A stretch of DNA of 64,000 bases from Verrucomicrobiota bacterium (GTDB taxonomy: Bacteria; Verrucomicrobiota; Verrucomicrobiia; CAIQCK01): the NCBI GenBank assembly GCA_016235595.1, contig JACRJX010000029.1, forward strand, positions 62,001 through 126,000. Reading direction: 5' to 3'. Numbering within the stretch: the stretch's first letter is position 1; each line of letters opens with the position of its first letter. The position numbers and the translations under genes were made by a program. Of the stretch, positions 18,582 through 27,291 are shown in pieces. The notes beneath the pieces are model-generated. The model worked only from the letters and a program-made list of their open reading frames with translations. It was not told where the DNA came from and did not search any database.

Positions 18582-19904
18582 TCACTCGCCGGCGTCTTTC
18601 GAATCCAGTTTTTGCCAGAGCGCGCCATAGGCGGCGATGACGGCGAAGCAGAGCAATGGCACGGCGAAGCCAATCTTCATGCCACCCATGTCAGCAATCC
18701 AGCCCATGAACGGCGTCATGATGGCGCCGCCGACGATGGACATCACCAGCACAGACGAGCCGAGCTTGGTGTGCTCGCCGAGGCCGCGGATGCTCAGGGC
18801 GAAGATGGTTGGGAACATGATGGACATGAAGAAGAAGCTGGCCATGAGACAGCCCACTCCGAACCAGCCGCCGCCGGCCATTGCTGCCACCATCAAGATC
18901 GTATTGATCGCCGCGTACACAGACAAAGCCTTGTGAGGCTTCATTAGTCCGACTACGGCGCTGCCAGTCAGCCGGCCAAATGTGAACAGGGCAAATGCAA
19001 TCGTTTGCAGCTTGCCGCCACCCTGATCGCTCATGCCTTGGACGTTCACGACGGCGTAATTGATGAAGAAGCTGAAGATACCAGTTTGTGCCGCAACGTA
19101 GAGGAACTGAGACAACACGCCGAAGGTAAAATGCGTTCGCTTGGCGATCGGTTTGGCGCTCTTGCCTTCCGCCTCCGCCTTGAATTCTTCCGTCGCGTGC
19201 AGGTCCGGAACGTTGGAGAAGATAAAACAGAGCAACAGGATAGCCACAGCGATACCGATGCCGAGGTAAGGAATGTAGAGCTTTTCGTTGCTGACGTTGA
19301 CCTCTTGCGTAGCGGACAGGATGATGATGCTGCCGATGAGCATGCCGGAAATCCAGCCGATGCCGTTGCAAGTTTGGGCGAGGTTGATGCGCGTGGCACC
19401 GCTCTCCGGAGGGCCGAGAACGGTGGTGTAGGGATTGGCGATGGTTTCAAGACAGGCCAGGCCGGTGGCGATTAGGAACAGACCCGCCAGAAATGCGCCA
19501 TAGGTGTTGATCTGCGTCGCCGGGATGAACCAGAACGCGCCAGCGGCGGTCAGCGCAAGACCGATGATGATGCCGCTCTTGTAACCAAACCGCCTCGCGA
19601 ACATGCCCGCCGGCAGGGCCATCAGGAAATAGCCCATGTAGAACGCATTCTGAACGAAGCCCGACTGGAACTTTGTGATCTTCAGCGAGTTCTGAAAGTG
19701 CTTGTTCAGGTTGTCGAGCAGCCCACTGCAAAACCCCCACAACAGAAAGAGCGAGCAGATCAGGATGAAAGTGACGACGTAATTCTTCCCGTCCGCAGTG
19801 CGGAAGAGGTTCGCGGGGCCTTTGGTTCGGCCGGCTCCGGCGGCGGAAGAACGGGACACGGGCGACGGTGGTATAGCGACCATAGTGCCTGAGTCTGGTA
19901 GCAA
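18582..19904 (-). CDS. FHS-family MFS sugar:H+ symporter (FucP-like)
   Basis: A 440-residue inner-membrane protein with about 12 hydrophobic segments. Diagnostic stretches are LFLLWGFCSGLLDNLNKHFQ, FYMGYFLMALPAGMFARRFG, GLACLETIANPYTTVLGP and LAQTCNGIGW. These match the fucose/galactose/glucose:H+ symporter (FHS) family typified by FucP. L-fucose is a plausible substrate given the GH95 fucosidase at the left end of the window, but FHS members also take glucose, galactose or N-acetylglucosamine. Start 19904 or ATG 19883. It lies 46 bases downstream of the outer-membrane barrel gene on the same strand. Confidence 0.9.
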   Translation of the reverse strand: MLPDSGTMVAIPPSPVSRSSAAGAGRTKGPANLFRTADGKNYVVTFILICSLFLLWGFCSGLLDNLNKHFQNSLKITKFQSGFVQNAFYMGYFLMALPAGMFARRFGYKSGIIIGLALTAAGAFWFIPATQINTYGAFLAGLFLIATGLACLETIANPYTTVLGPPESGATRINLAQTCNGIGWISGMLIGSIIILSATQEVNVSNEKLYIPYLGIGIAVAILLLCFIFSNVPDLHATEEFKAEAEGKSAKPIAKRTHFTFGVLSQFLYVAAQTGIFSFFINYAVVNVQGMSDQGGGKLQTIAFALFTFGRLTGSAVVGLMKPHKALSVYAAINTILMVAAMAGGGWFGVGCLMASFFFMSIMFPTIFALSIRGLGEHTKLGSSVLVMSIVGGAIMTPFMGWIADMGGMKIGFAVPLLCFAVIAAYGALWQKLDSKDAGE

Positions 19905-19949
19905 GGCACGCCAGACGAAGCAAGCAAATGTTGCGGCGCAGAGGGCTGC

Positions 19950-21242
19950 CTAGAACATGTACTTCACGCCGAGCCGGGTGAGATGCCGTTCATACTCGCG
20001 GCCGGCGGTGTTGGGCACTTCACTGTTGGTGCCGTCGTAGGCGTAGCGCAGTTCCGCACTGAGGTGCTTGTTGAACTGGTAGGTCACCGCGAAGGTGGGC
20101 GTGTAGATGCCGTCGTTGCGGGTCACCGGCGCGTAGTCCGCGAGATAGGCGGTGAACCCCAGGCTTGTGCTCCACTGGGCGTCGAACTTGTGGGTCCACG
20201 CCGCGTCGCAAATGAGCTCCTGCAATTGATTGCGTCCGGTGTAGGCGGGACGCGTGTAACGATTGACTGAGAGTTTCACCACGTCGGCCTTGCCCAGCGT
20301 CACCGTTGCGTTGAAGTCCACGAAGAGCTGGTCCTGATTTCGGTCGATGCCCGTCGCGTTGGGTCCGAAGCGGCGGAGTTCCGGGCCGGCCAGCAGCGAG
20401 AACTTCAACCACGGCAGCGGGCTGCCTTCGGCGCCAAAAAGAGGCCGCTGGTAGTCGTTGGAAAACTCCGTCGGGTTGCCTAGGAACGCCTCTTGGTACT
20501 GATGACCATAGCGATAGCCGACCACCAGATAGGTCTTCTCGAAAACCTTGTAACCGATGTCCACGCCGCCGTTCATATCGTTGCGGTCGGCGTAGTTGAG
20601 ATAACCCGCGGTACTGCGGCGGTCGGTCTTGTAGTCGTTCATATACCACGCGCCTATTGGCCGGATGAACCAATTGCCAATCGGATACTGGACCTTGAAG
20701 CTTTCCTTGAGGTTGATCGCCGCACGCCGGTCGCGAACGGGGACGCCGCCGATGGCTGGAGCGCCGCCCGGGCCGGTGAATGTCGGGCCGGTCGTATTGC
20801 CGTCAATGTACGTCACCGAGTTCAGGACTTCGTAGGTGGCGTCGCCGATCTTGCCGGCAAAGTTCAAGTTGCCGCGGTGGTCGTTGTGGTTCTCCGTCGG
20901 CTCAGAATGAAAGCGCACGATCTCCGGCGAGTAATTGGCGCTCATCAACAATTCCGGTCCCGGTTCCCACTCCAAACCGACAAACGGCGATATCGAGGTG
21001 ATGAACGACTGGCGATGCGCCTGGCTGGTCACGTCCTGGAGGTAGACATTGCTGTCGTACGACTCGCTGGCCGTGATGCTTGCGCTGGGGCGCAACTGGG
21101 GGCGCTTCGCAGGCGTCGTGGATTCGATGGTTGCTGAGCTTGTTTTGGATTGCGCATGGCTGGGGGCGACTGCCGCCGACAGGAACACCAGCAACCCGAT
21201 GGGCACAACGATCCCGGCATGAATAGGGCAAACTATTCTCAT
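19950..21242 (-). CDS. Outer-membrane beta-barrel protein (BBP2-like porin)
   Basis: A 430-residue protein with a signal peptide (MRIVCPIHAGIVVPIGLLVF, cleavage near SHAQ). It then has alternating amphipathic strands rich in aromatic residues: ASESYDSNVYLQDVTSQAHR, LLMSANYSPEIVRFHSE and LVVGYRYGHQYQ. The C-terminus is HLTRLGVKYMF, ending in aromatic Phe as outer-membrane proteins do. The pattern fits the putative beta-barrel porin 2 family seen in surface-polysaccharide and uptake loci. It follows the response-regulator remnant and Hpt gene on the same strand with about 30 bases between, and precedes the FHS symporter gene, so it could serve glycan uptake. Substrate unknown. Confidence 0.8.
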   Translation of the reverse strand: MRIVCPIHAGIVVPIGLLVFLSAAVAPSHAQSKTSSATIESTTPAKRPQLRPSASITASESYDSNVYLQDVTSQAHRQSFITSISPFVGLEWEPGPELLMSANYSPEIVRFHSEPTENHNDHRGNLNFAGKIGDATYEVLNSVTYIDGNTTGPTFTGPGGAPAIGGVPVRDRRAAINLKESFKVQYPIGNWFIRPIGAWYMNDYKTDRRSTAGYLNYADRNDMNGGVDIGYKVFEKTYLVVGYRYGHQYQEAFLGNPTEFSNDYQRPLFGAEGSPLPWLKFSLLAGPELRRFGPNATGIDRNQDQLFVDFNATVTLGKADVVKLSVNRYTRPAYTGRNQLQELICDAAWTHKFDAQWSTSLGFTAYLADYAPVTRNDGIYTPTFAVTYQFNKHLSAELRYAYDGTNSEVPNTAGREYERHLTRLGVKYMF

Positions 21243-21273
21243 GTTCCTTTATCGGTCGAAAGCCTCAAATACT

Positions 21274-21459
21274 TTAACGTTTTTTGGGGACACGGACACG
21301 CGGGGGATGTGGATGTTGCGCTCGCAGACCAAGTCCATCATCCCATCGATTCCAAGAATTGAAGCCGAAGAGGTTGCCAAAGATCCTGCCTTCGCGCAGG
21401 GAGGTCCGAAAGAGCAGCCGGTTGTCCGGATGGTCTTTAACAAGGGCGATCTTCTTCAC
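21274..21459 (-). pseudogene. Truncated response-regulator receiver remnant
   Basis: A 61-codon frame whose start overlaps the Hpt stop (ATGA). It opens KKIALVKDHPDNRLLFRTSL, like a receiver domain whose usual text is V(E/D)DxxDNR, but with K in place of the first acidic residue. It then loses all receiver character. No phosphoacceptor Asp, Thr/Ser or Lys follows, and a domain would need about 120 residues. A neighbouring reverse-strand frame continues to 21249 with GIDGMMDLV, suggesting frameshifts or a deletion. A short real peptide cannot be excluded. It sits exactly where the output regulator of the phosphorelay would be expected. Confidence 0.45.
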
Positions 21460-21809
21460 GGAAGATCCCGCTCCTTTTCAAGCTTCGGCCGGACCTGGTC
21501 GAAGGCGGCTTCCAGTTCACGCAACATGGAGGGGATCTGTTCGGCCTGTTTACTTATCGCAAGCTGTTCGATGCGGGTGGCGAGTTCGTACACGGCGCGT
21601 GCTCCGCCGTGGGCGGCGCTGGAACGGATAGGATGGACGGCCTGTTGAATGGCTTCGAGGTTGCCTGCCCGTTCGCCCTCGCGGGCGGCCTCTAGCTTTT
21701 TCGGAATGAAGTCCAGCACAATGCCGAGCATCTCACGGACAAGTTTCCGCCCGCCGATCTTCTCCAATCGGCCTATGGCTGCTCCATCCCAGCTAGTATC
21801 ATCACTCAC
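21456..21809 (-). CDS. Hpt (histidine phosphotransfer) protein
   Basis: A 117-residue, single-domain helical protein. The phosphorylatable H59 lies in QAVHPIRSSAAHGGA, matching the Hpt consensus HxLKGSSxxxGA with an R-S-S variant. Flanking helices (IVLDFIPKKLEAAREGERAG, ELATRIEQLAISKQAEQIPS) complete the four-helix bundle. Hpt proteins relay phosphate between a hybrid kinase receiver and a response regulator. It is encoded about 95 bases downstream of the hybrid kinase gene, and its stop overlaps the start of the degraded regulator. Thus the relay output may be missing or act elsewhere. Confidence 0.9.
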   Translation of the reverse strand: MSDDTSWDGAAIGRLEKIGGRKLVREMLGIVLDFIPKKLEAAREGERAGNLEAIQQAVHPIRSSAAHGGARAVYELATRIEQLAISKQAEQIPSMLRELEAAFDQVRPKLEKERDLP

Positions 21810-21903
21810 GAGTATTCCCTTGTTCCATATGTCTGCGACTAGCGAAGGATTCTCCCCGAAGATGACACCGGCGTCAACAGTGGGTGCGGCGCTGACTTTG
21901 CGC

Positions 21904-24327
21904 TCATGTGGCCGACGGGCCTCCGGTGGCCGAAGAATCCTTCAGCGCGCGCAACAGTGCACGGCTGGGCCGGTTCTTGAGCGTGCCGTTCAGCATCCGC
22001 TCCAGATCGTCGCCCCATTCCTCCGCCTTTTTCAGAACAGCTTGCGCCTCAGAACCCAGCCGTTTGGCTTCGTCAGCGGTCAGTTCCTTGGAGGTCACGA
22101 CAAAGACCGGGATCTGCCAGTGGCGCGGGTTCTTGCGGATCGTGTCCAGGAAAGCCATCCCGTCCATCTCTGGCATCATGAGGTCGAGGAGGATCAGGTT
22201 GGGCGTGAAGGTTTCGAGCATCGCCAGGGCTTCGCGGCCGTTGGCGGCCATGCGAAGTTCGGTGACGCGGCCCTGGAGATGGGCGGCGAAGAGGCGGCGG
22301 TCATCTTCATTGTCTTCGACCACGAGGATGCGGGAGCGGGGGATGAAGCTGACGACGCGCAGCAGGTCTTCGCGCGAGACGGGTTTTTGCAGCATCTCAA
22401 CGGCGCCGAGGACAGTGCCGCGCCTTTCTCTTGCGACGACGCTGACAACGATGACAGGGATATCCTTCAAGTCCGTGTCGGCTTTGAGCTGCCGGAGGAC
22501 TTCCCAGCCGTCCATGTGGGGCATGAGCAGGTCGACCGTGATGAGGTCGGGCCGGATTTCCTTCGCCATCCGCAGGCCCAATTCCCCGCTGTCAGCGGCG
22601 ACGACGTGACAGCCGAATTGTTCGATGAGATTGGTCAGAAGAACGCGGGAGTCGGCCTCGTCGTCAATGATCAGCACCAGTTTGTCGTGCAGAGGCTGCG
22701 TGGCTTCCATGGCGCGGATACGGTTCGTCACTTCGACGGCGGCTTCGGCGGCGGAGAGACCATGCACCTCGGCCAGCGGCGCGGGATGCACGATGATGTT
22801 GGCGGAGGTTGGGCGCGTCGTCAGGACGATGCTGAAGGCGGAGCCTTTGCCGGGTTCACTGGTGACTTCGAGACGGTAGCCCATCAACTCGCAGAGGGCT
22901 TTGGAAATGGTGAGACCGAGGCCGGTGCCGCCGTATTTGCGGGTAGTGCTGGGATCGGCTTGCTGGAACGCCTCGAAGATGGCCGAGAGCCGGTCTTCGG
23001 GAATGCCGATGCCGGTGTCGGCGACGGTGATGCGCGCCGGCCGGTGAGTGCCCTCTTCCACCGTGACGCTGACGGTGACGCTGCCCCGTTCAGTGAACTT
23101 GAGCGCGTTGCCGACAAGGTTGATGATGACCTGCTTGAGTTTGCCGGGGTCGGTCTCCAGCGGCGCGATGTGGTCAGGCAGTTCGGCGGCGAGTTTGATT
23201 GGGCCGTCGTGAAGTTGTGGCTCGAATTGGCTGATGATGCTCGCGATCAGCCGGTCCAGTATCACGATCGAAGCCTCGACTTCCACCCGTTTGGCTTCGA
23301 TCTTGGAGAGGTCAAGAACCTGGTTGATCAAATCCAGCAAGTGTCTGCCGTTGGCCACGATCCGTTCCAGGAAGGTCAATTCTTCGGTTTGCAGATGGCC
23401 GTTCTTGTTCTTCAGCAGGATGTTCGTGAAACCGATGACCGAGTTCAATGGCGTGCGCAACTCATGGCTCATGTTGGCCAGGAACTGACTCTTGGTGCGG
23501 CTCGCCGCCTCGGCGGTTTCCTTGGCGTGATGCAGTTCTTCCTGCGCGCGTTTGCGTTCGGCAATCTCCACGGCCAGTTCGTCCCGCGAGACCGTGACCG
23601 ACTTCAGCTTCTCCGTCATCTCGTCGAAAGAACGCGCAAGCTGTCCGACCTCGTCCCGGGATCCAGTGCTGACCTTGTGGTTCAGGTTGCCGGAGCCGAT
23701 GACGGCGGTGTCCTTCTGAAGCTGCTCGAGGGGCAGGACGACGCCGTAATCGAACAGCCACGAGATGCCGATCAAGATCACTCCGATCAACGCCACGGAC
23801 GTCAACATGATGATCGTGCTCTGATCGCGTGCTGAAATCGCGCGCTGGCCGTTGAGCACGGCCAGTTTCGACGCGTCGGACACCATCGCATGGGTCCGCG
23901 CGTCCAACTGACCGACAAACCGCTGCTTTAGTTCAAGTGAGACGGCAGAGTTGGTGGAAAGCTTCCCGCGCGTGGCTTGGAGTTGCACCAGGCTGACGAA
24001 GATATTTCGGATCTCCTGATTGTTCTGCTGGCATTGCTTGAAGATGGCCCGGCTTTCCGGATCGGCAAAGTTCGCGCTGCCGAGCAGCCGCGTCAGGGAA
24101 TCATGCTTTATCAACCACTGCGCCTGCGCCCGCTCGCTTTCGTGCAACACGTAGTCCGTCGTCAGGATTCCCAGCTCGAACAGGCCGCGAGTCAACTCAT
24201 TCGCTGCCGCGCTTTCCTGCCAGGCCGCGTTGATCTGTCGGAACCCCGTCACCAACGCCACCGAGGCGAGCACAATGATGCCCAGCGAGCAGAGAATGAT
24301 GATGTGGAGCTTCGTCTTGATCTTCAT
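21904..24327 (-). CDS. Hybrid histidine kinase with two receiver domains
   Basis: An 807-residue membrane sensor from ATG 24327; ATG 24351 adds eight residues. Order: TM1 (about 8-28), periplasmic helical sensor (30-168), TM2 (about 171-192), HAMP (193-245), coiled coil, HisKA with H288 in SHELRTPLNSVIGF, HATPase with N-box NLVGNALKF, G1 DTGIGI and G2 GGTGLGL. Then REC1 with D599 (LITVDLLMPHMDG) and REC2 with D715 (LILLDLMMPEMDG). The sensor resembles four-helix or CHASE3-like bundles. Downstream partners are an Hpt protein and a degraded receiver. The gene immediately upstream encodes a solute-binding lipoprotein without ABC permease genes, which suggests ligand input through it. Confidence 0.93.
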   Translation of the reverse strand: MKIKTKLHIIILCSLGIIVLASVALVTGFRQINAAWQESAAANELTRGLFELGILTTDYVLHESERAQAQWLIKHDSLTRLLGSANFADPESRAIFKQCQQNNQEIRNIFVSLVQLQATRGKLSTNSAVSLELKQRFVGQLDARTHAMVSDASKLAVLNGQRAISARDQSTIIMLTSVALIGVILIGISWLFDYGVVLPLEQLQKDTAVIGSGNLNHKVSTGSRDEVGQLARSFDEMTEKLKSVTVSRDELAVEIAERKRAQEELHHAKETAEAASRTKSQFLANMSHELRTPLNSVIGFTNILLKNKNGHLQTEELTFLERIVANGRHLLDLINQVLDLSKIEAKRVEVEASIVILDRLIASIISQFEPQLHDGPIKLAAELPDHIAPLETDPGKLKQVIINLVGNALKFTERGSVTVSVTVEEGTHRPARITVADTGIGIPEDRLSAIFEAFQQADPSTTRKYGGTGLGLTISKALCELMGYRLEVTSEPGKGSAFSIVLTTRPTSANIIVHPAPLAEVHGLSAAEAAVEVTNRIRAMEATQPLHDKLVLIIDDEADSRVLLTNLIEQFGCHVVAADSGELGLRMAKEIRPDLITVDLLMPHMDGWEVLRQLKADTDLKDIPVIVVSVVARERRGTVLGAVEMLQKPVSREDLLRVVSFIPRSRILVVEDNEDDRRLFAAHLQGRVTELRMAANGREALAMLETFTPNLILLDLMMPEMDGMAFLDTIRKNPRHWQIPVFVVTSKELTADEAKRLGSEAQAVLKKAEEWGDDLERMLNGTLKNRPSRALLRALKDSSATGGPSAT

Positions 24328-24457
24328 CGCTTCGTCTTCACCGAAGGACACTCACCACCGACAGTTTGGCTGGCAGCATTGCGTCGAGACGGACAAACTG
24401 CAAGTAGTTTGGCGCCGCTCTCGTTCCCGTCTTTCGCCGTGGCGTTGTCATGGACCT

Positions 24458-25486
24458 CTAGCGAATGATGCTCACTGCCGACGGTTTTACCGCCAGCATG
24501 GTTTCAAGATGGATGAGCCGCAGAAAATTCGGCATCGCCGCATCTTCCGCCAGGTGGTTGTCGATGATCCATCGCGCCTGATCTTCCAGCGCGACCAACA
24601 ATGATTGGCTCAGCCTCACCCGCAGGTCCAGACGAGGCCAGACTCGTTGCAGAGTTGGCTCCGGCATCGAGATCGTCCTGGCCACGATACTCCTTGCGCG
24701 CGCCGGCTGGCTTCTTGCGAACGCTTCGGCATCAAGCAACGCGCGGACGACACGGCGCGCTGCCTCCGGTTGCTCTTGCAGAAAACGTTCGGAAACCACG
24801 AGGTTGTAATACTCCACGTAAAGCCCCGGCTCCTCAAACGTCACCGCGTTGTTTCCCAGCAGCGCCACCGCCTGGCTCGTGAAAGGTTCCCGGCTGGATA
24901 CGGCTTCCACGTCGCCACGCGCCATCGCCTTGGGGAAATCGGCCTGTGGCATGTCACAAACGGTCACGTCCTTCTCTGAAAGGCCGTGTTTCAGCAGGAA
25001 CATGTGCAGGAAGAACTGTGCCACCGAGGTCTTTTGCGTGGCAACGCGTCTGCCTTTCAAATGGGCGGGCCGGGTGATGCCGCGGTCTTTCCGTGCCACG
25101 ATCGTCACGTCGTTGTCCCACGAGGCAATGTCGGCAATGATGCGGAAATCCCGCCGTTTCAGACTGCCGAATACAACCGGCGTATCGCCGGCCACGGCCA
25201 TTTGCGTCTTGCCCGTCAGAAACGCATCCATGGCGATCACGCCGGTCTCGCACTTCTTCACGTCCACCGCAACGCCGGCGCGCGAGAACAATCCCTCATG
25301 GTCCGCGAGAATCGCCAGTGACGTCAGCGGCAGCATGCCCACTGCCATCGTCACGTGTATCGCCGCCTGCGGTGGCTGTTGAGGCTTGCACGAACAACCC
25401 AGCCACGAGCCGAAAACAATGAGCGCCCCCAGAGCCATCAAGGGCGCAACAACCCTCGCTTTCGATGACTGGTCGATGATGGTCAT
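24458..25486 (-). CDS. NMT1/SsuA-like solute-binding lipoprotein
   Basis: A 342-residue protein with an N-terminal hydrophobic segment and a lipobox-like SWLGCSCKP (about 28-36). The type II periplasmic-binding fold of the NMT1/THI5/SsuA/NrtA group follows: VGMLPLTSLAILADHEGLFS, GVAVDVKKCETGVIAMDAFL and GKTQMAVAGDTPVVFG, with LKGRRVATQKTSVAQFFLH and FLLKHGLSEKDVTVCDMP. Relatives bind aliphatic sulfonates, nitrate, taurine or pyrimidines. No ABC ATPase or permease is nearby. It precedes the hybrid kinase gene by 130 bases on the same strand, so a sensory role is inferred. An orphan transporter subunit is the alternative. Confidence 0.85.
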   Translation of the reverse strand: MTIIDQSSKARVVAPLMALGALIVFGSWLGCSCKPQQPPQAAIHVTMAVGMLPLTSLAILADHEGLFSRAGVAVDVKKCETGVIAMDAFLTGKTQMAVAGDTPVVFGSLKRRDFRIIADIASWDNDVTIVARKDRGITRPAHLKGRRVATQKTSVAQFFLHMFLLKHGLSEKDVTVCDMPQADFPKAMARGDVEAVSSREPFTSQAVALLGNNAVTFEEPGLYVEYYNLVVSERFLQEQPEAARRVVRALLDAEAFARSQPARARSIVARTISMPEPTLQRVWPRLDLRVRLSQSLLVALEDQARWIIDNHLAEDAAMPNFLRLIHLETMLAVKPSAVSIIR

Positions 25487-25533
25487 GAAGCTCCCTTCAA
25501 CAAGGAGACTCTAACCCACGTTCATCGAATTGG

Positions 25534-27291
25534 CTACCGCCTGCCGTGGTTGAAACCCACCGCTTCGCGTTTCAGCGTTGCGCCTGCGTTGTCCTGAATG
25601 GCCACGCCGGAGCACGATGGATCCACCCGAATCACGGCGGCGCGGTTCTGGAAAACATTGCCGCTCATCCGCAGATCGTGACCATTCGGAGCGAAAGTCA
25701 CTGCTTCGTCGGCGCAACCCTCGCCGAGCGCGAACACATTGTTGCGCACGATGACGGGACCGTAAGCCCCTTTCTCTTCGTGCAGGGTGAAGTAAAGCTC
25801 GGGCCAGCGCCGATATTCTCCGGTCTCGTAGCTGCGGCGGCTGCGGCGCGGGTCGTTTTCGCCCTTGGTCGTGTTGTTGACGAAAACGTTGCCCTGGAGG
25901 ATGAAGTTCTTCGGCTGGTTGATCCAGCTGCCGCGCCCGCCGTTGCGGAAGGTATTGCCGGTGATGGTCACGTCCTCGCAGGACTTTTCCACGCTCATCA
26001 CGCGCGAGCCGTTGGTGCCGTCGATCAGGTTGCCGGTAATCGTGGCATTCTTGCAGAACTCGGCCAGGAAGAACGCGCCCATCCGCGAACCGATGATGTG
26101 GTTGTTGGCAAAGATCACATTGCGGCATCGTTGCACATGCATCGTGTCGCCCAATGCGCTGAGCTGGCAGCCGGTGATCCGCACGTCCCGCGCGCACATG
26201 ATGTCCACCCCGCCCTTGCCCGCCGCCGCGCCGGTGGGCGCATAAAGCCCGTGAAACGCGCCGGAGAAGTTATGGATGAGCTGGACGCCATCACCGCTCG
26301 CGCCTTGGAAACGTATCGGTTTCCCGCCGGGTTTCTCCGATACCTTGATGTGGCCGGTGCCTGCCTCGACGACGAAGTACTGCCGGCCTCGCGTGATGTT
26401 TTTTGGCAGCGTACCGCCGAAAAAGCAAAGAGCCCGGTTCGGCTCCGCGTCCTTGCTCACACTGATAGGCCGCATACGATTATCAAACCGCACGCGGTCG
26501 TCGCCGTCAGTCATTTGCACACCCGAACGGACAAGGTCGTCGCGGAAATAGCGCCGCGCCCGTTCCACCTCCCACGGCTCGTAATCCTCCGGCCAGACAA
26601 TGGTCTGCCATAAATAACCGTAGTCCCACATGAACTTCCCGCTTCGCAGCAGCGTGCAACTTTCCACATGAACGCGCTCCGCAAACGCCACCACCTCGCT
26701 CTCGTTGCCCCGCTTGCCCGCGCCCTCGACGCCGATGACCGCGCCCGCGATACCGTCCGAGCGCACATCGCGGAACGTGATGTCGCTCGTCGCGCCGCCG
26801 GGCGTTGTGCCAATGACGAAGATGCGTGTGCTCACGTTCGGCTCCCACGAGTTCTCCCTCCGCGCCGGGTCGAAGCAGTGACCCTGGAAAAAACCGCCGT
26901 GCCACGTGAAGCCAGTCACGTTTGTGCCGCAGAAGACAACCAGCCGTGTCTTGTCGCCGAGTTGCTTGGGCAGACGAAAACGAGCGCCGTGGGCGAACAC
27001 CGTCGTGTTCGACGGAATCAGCACCGGTTTCTCCCCCGCGACGTAATAATCGCCGGGCGGGATCGTCACCACGCCACCACCGCGCCGCGCCACGTCTGCG
27101 AAGCACGCCATCAGCGCCGGCGTGTCGTCACTCACGTCATCCGCCTTTGGCGAATACGCCGCGAGGCTCACCGCAGCGCGGCTGGCGGTGGAAGCTTCAC
27201 CGCTCCACGCAACCGTGTGGCAGGCGAACGCCAGCACAAAGAAGGCAACGGAGAAAAGACGGGTCGTCATGGATGAGGATCCGAGTTTCAT
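25534..27291 (-). CDS. Secreted right-handed parallel beta-helix protein
   Basis: A 585-residue protein with a signal peptide (MTTRLFSVAFFVLAFACHTV, beginning at residue 8). It then reads VSLAAYSPKADDVSDDTPAL, typical of pectate-lyase-superfamily proteins, and repeated coils such as ITGCQLSALGDTMHVQRC, VIFANNHIIGSRMGAFFLAE, ATITGNLIDGTNGSRV and VTITGNTFRNGGRGSW. The start at 27291 overlaps the GH28 stop as ATGA, favouring it over upstream codons. Probable function is polysaccharide cleavage or binding; catalytic residues were not assigned. It is co-translated with the GH28 gene. Confidence 0.82.
   Translation of the reverse strand: MKLGSSSMTTRLFSVAFFVLAFACHTVAWSGEASTASRAAVSLAAYSPKADDVSDDTPALMACFADVARRGGGVVTIPPGDYYVAGEKPVLIPSNTTVFAHGARFRLPKQLGDKTRLVVFCGTNVTGFTWHGGFFQGHCFDPARRENSWEPNVSTRIFVIGTTPGGATSDITFRDVRSDGIAGAVIGVEGAGKRGNESEVVAFAERVHVESCTLLRSGKFMWDYGYLWQTIVWPEDYEPWEVERARRYFRDDLVRSGVQMTDGDDRVRFDNRMRPISVSKDAEPNRALCFFGGTLPKNITRGRQYFVVEAGTGHIKVSEKPGGKPIRFQGASGDGVQLIHNFSGAFHGLYAPTGAAAGKGGVDIMCARDVRITGCQLSALGDTMHVQRCRNVIFANNHIIGSRMGAFFLAEFCKNATITGNLIDGTNGSRVMSVEKSCEDVTITGNTFRNGGRGSWINQPKNFILQGNVFVNNTTKGENDPRRSRRSYETGEYRRWPELYFTLHEEKGAYGPVIVRNNVFALGEGCADEAVTFAPNGHDLRMSGNVFQNRAAVIRVDPSCSGVAIQDNAGATLKREAVGFNHGRR

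Noticed and set aside
21649-23835. 728-codon frame antisense to the hybrid kinase
   Set aside because: No domain; the kinase on the other strand has H, N, G1, G2 boxes and two receivers.
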